64,000 nucleotides of DNA from Flavobacteriaceae bacterium (GTDB lineage Bacteria; Bacteroidota; Bacteroidia; Flavobacteriales; Flavobacteriaceae): contig JAFMLQ010000002.1 in assembly GCA_017852075.1 (NCBI GenBank), positions 1 to 64,000 on the forward strand, in the 5' to 3' direction. The translations under genes were made by a program, and so were the position numbers. The notes under the pieces were generated by a model. The model made no database searches. It was given only the letters and a program-made list of their open reading frames with translations, and was not told the origin of the DNA. Positions 63,379 to 64,000 of this stretch are shown piece after piece (the first letter of the stretch is position 1; every line of letters begins with the position of its first letter).

Positions 63379-63999
63379 TTATTCTAAAATTGAAACTTTC
63401 ATAAAAACATTGGTTAGAGGCGCTTCTCGATTGTCAATTCGTTGTGTATTGATTTCATCAACAACTTCCATTCCAGCGATTACTTTTCCAAAGACTGTGT
63501 AGGAACCATCGAGATGATATGCTCCTGGAGCCTGCTTTACGATAAAAAACTCGTAAGGGGATGCTAGCTTATGGGGATTTTCTATTTCACTACTGGGCAT
63601 TGAAATGACACCTCTGTGGTGTTTGTGTCCTTTTCTGGTGTCGGGGGGGAGTAGGTAGGTCCCGATTTCACCTCTTTTTTTTGAGGTTTCAGATCGATCT
63701 GAATTTCCTCCTTGGATTACAAAACCTGGAACGACACGGTGAAAGGTAGTTCCGTTGAAATAACCTTTTTTAGTAAGATAGATAAAGTTCGCTCGATGGT
63801 AAGGTGTGTTTTTAAAAAGTTGAATATCTATGTTTCCAAATCGAGTTTCAATCCGAACTTTATCTTCGGGGTTTTGTTTCTGATATTCAAAGAAAAAAGG
63901 GATGGCATTCTGATCGTCCAGTACGAAAGGTTTTTCTTTTTCCACCTCTTTATTTTGAGAGGGGTTAGATTTTTTTGATATAGAATCTTTTGATTGGAT
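63379..63999 (-). CDS. cyclophilin-type peptidyl-prolyl isomerase, N-terminus outside window
   Basis: The frame remains open to the right edge, so the protein's start is cut off. The visible part begins with a Ser/Lys/Asn-rich linker (SKDSISKKSNPSQNKEVEKE), then the cyclophilin domain: FHRVVPGFVIQGGNSD, MPSSEIENPHKLASPYEFFI, LDGSYTVFGKV. Catalytic-type arginine, Phe and Gln residues are in place. A linker of this type suggests an exported protein. The GTG at 63945 is internal. Confidence 0.87.
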   Translation of the reverse strand: MQSKDSISKKSNPSQNKEVEKEKPFVLDDQNAIPFFFEYQKQNPEDKVRIETRFGNIDIQLFKNTPYHRANFIYLTKKGYFNGTTFHRVVPGFVIQGGNSDRSETSKKRGEIGTYLLPPDTRKGHKHHRGVISMPSSEIENPHKLASPYEFFIVKQAPGAYHLDGSYTVFGKVIAGMEVVDEINTQRIDNREAPLTNVFMKVSILE

Positions 64000-64000
64000 A

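Overview
The window is a stretch of an AT-rich chromosome from a member of the Bacteroidota, very probably a marine or aquatic Flavobacteriaceae. Three things point there. Many genes are preceded by the Bacteroidota -7 promoter element TAnnTTTG, often with a TTG 17-21 bp upstream. Lineage-typical proteins are present (GldI, DUF5606, DUF5683, DUF3810, WbqC, DUF349, an OstA-like protein, a PspC/PadR pair, and a LepB with a large insertion). The order recF, TPR, ribH, mutL, rhomboids, EEP, wbqC, lepB, dapB, DUF5683, parB, parA is, from general knowledge, a familiar Flavobacteriia layout. Genes are dense: no gene-free stretch exceeds 300 bp. There is no rRNA, CRISPR array, insertion sequence or prophage.

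Layout. (1) 1-4128, plus strand: an apparent operon of an SUMF1/FGE-fold protein cut by the window edge, a Tat-signal Gfo/Idh/MocA oxidoreductase, a Tat-signal TIM-barrel sugar isomerase/epimerase and a nitronate-monooxygenase-like flavoprotein; it looks catabolic. (2) 4121-7309: lysA (minus), sucC and a small heat-shock protein with a sigma-54-like promoter and a strong terminator. (3) 7308-16302, minus: an HGSNAT-like acyltransferase with a GH20 hexosaminidase lipoprotein, a secreted carboxypeptidase-regulatory-like protein, uvrB, and an ABC permease/ATPase pair. (4) 16369-23565: an uncharacterised protein with cryptic kinase-like motifs; a pRiA4b ORF-3-like protein, ctaA, a CCA-adding-type enzyme and dapD (minus); then ruvX, def, DUF5606 and mazG (plus). 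(5) 23541-29791, minus: DUF349, aroE, two tandem DUF368 membrane proteins and a TPR protein. (6) 29892-37526, minus: aminotransferase, OstA-like, purA, Fur-family regulator, rel/spoT and an RNA methyltransferase, closely packed and probably co-transcribed. (7) 37563-43653: DUF3810, a cyclophilin-FKBP fusion, gldI, nrnA, ndk (plus), DUF721/DciA, a lipoprotein and recF. (8) 43742-49764, plus: TPR, ribH, a small membrane protein, mutL, two rhomboids and an EEP-family protein. (9) 49772-57034, minus: wbqC, lepB, dapB, DUF5683, parB, parA, a DivIC/FtsB-like protein, cytochrome c and a PQQ-type sugar dehydrogenase. (10) 57149-64000: an 812-residue lipoprotein of unknown activity, two tRNA-Pro genes, PspC/PadR, a 62-residue protein, an OxyR-type regulator, and a cyclophilin cut by the window end.

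Most of the window is housekeeping: lysine/diaminopimelate synthesis (lysA, dapD, dapB), DNA repair and replication (uvrB, mutL, recF, ruvX, DciA), chromosome segregation, nucleotide metabolism, and envelope biogenesis (OstA, LepB, DUF368, rhomboids). The observations most worth following are the kinase-like uncharacterised protein (16369-17430), the sigma-54-like hsp20 control region, the apparently degenerate endonuclease motifs in MutL, several promoters so close to start codons that the messages would be nearly leaderless, and the repeat pair at the padR promoter. No clearly new multi-gene defence or mobile system was found.
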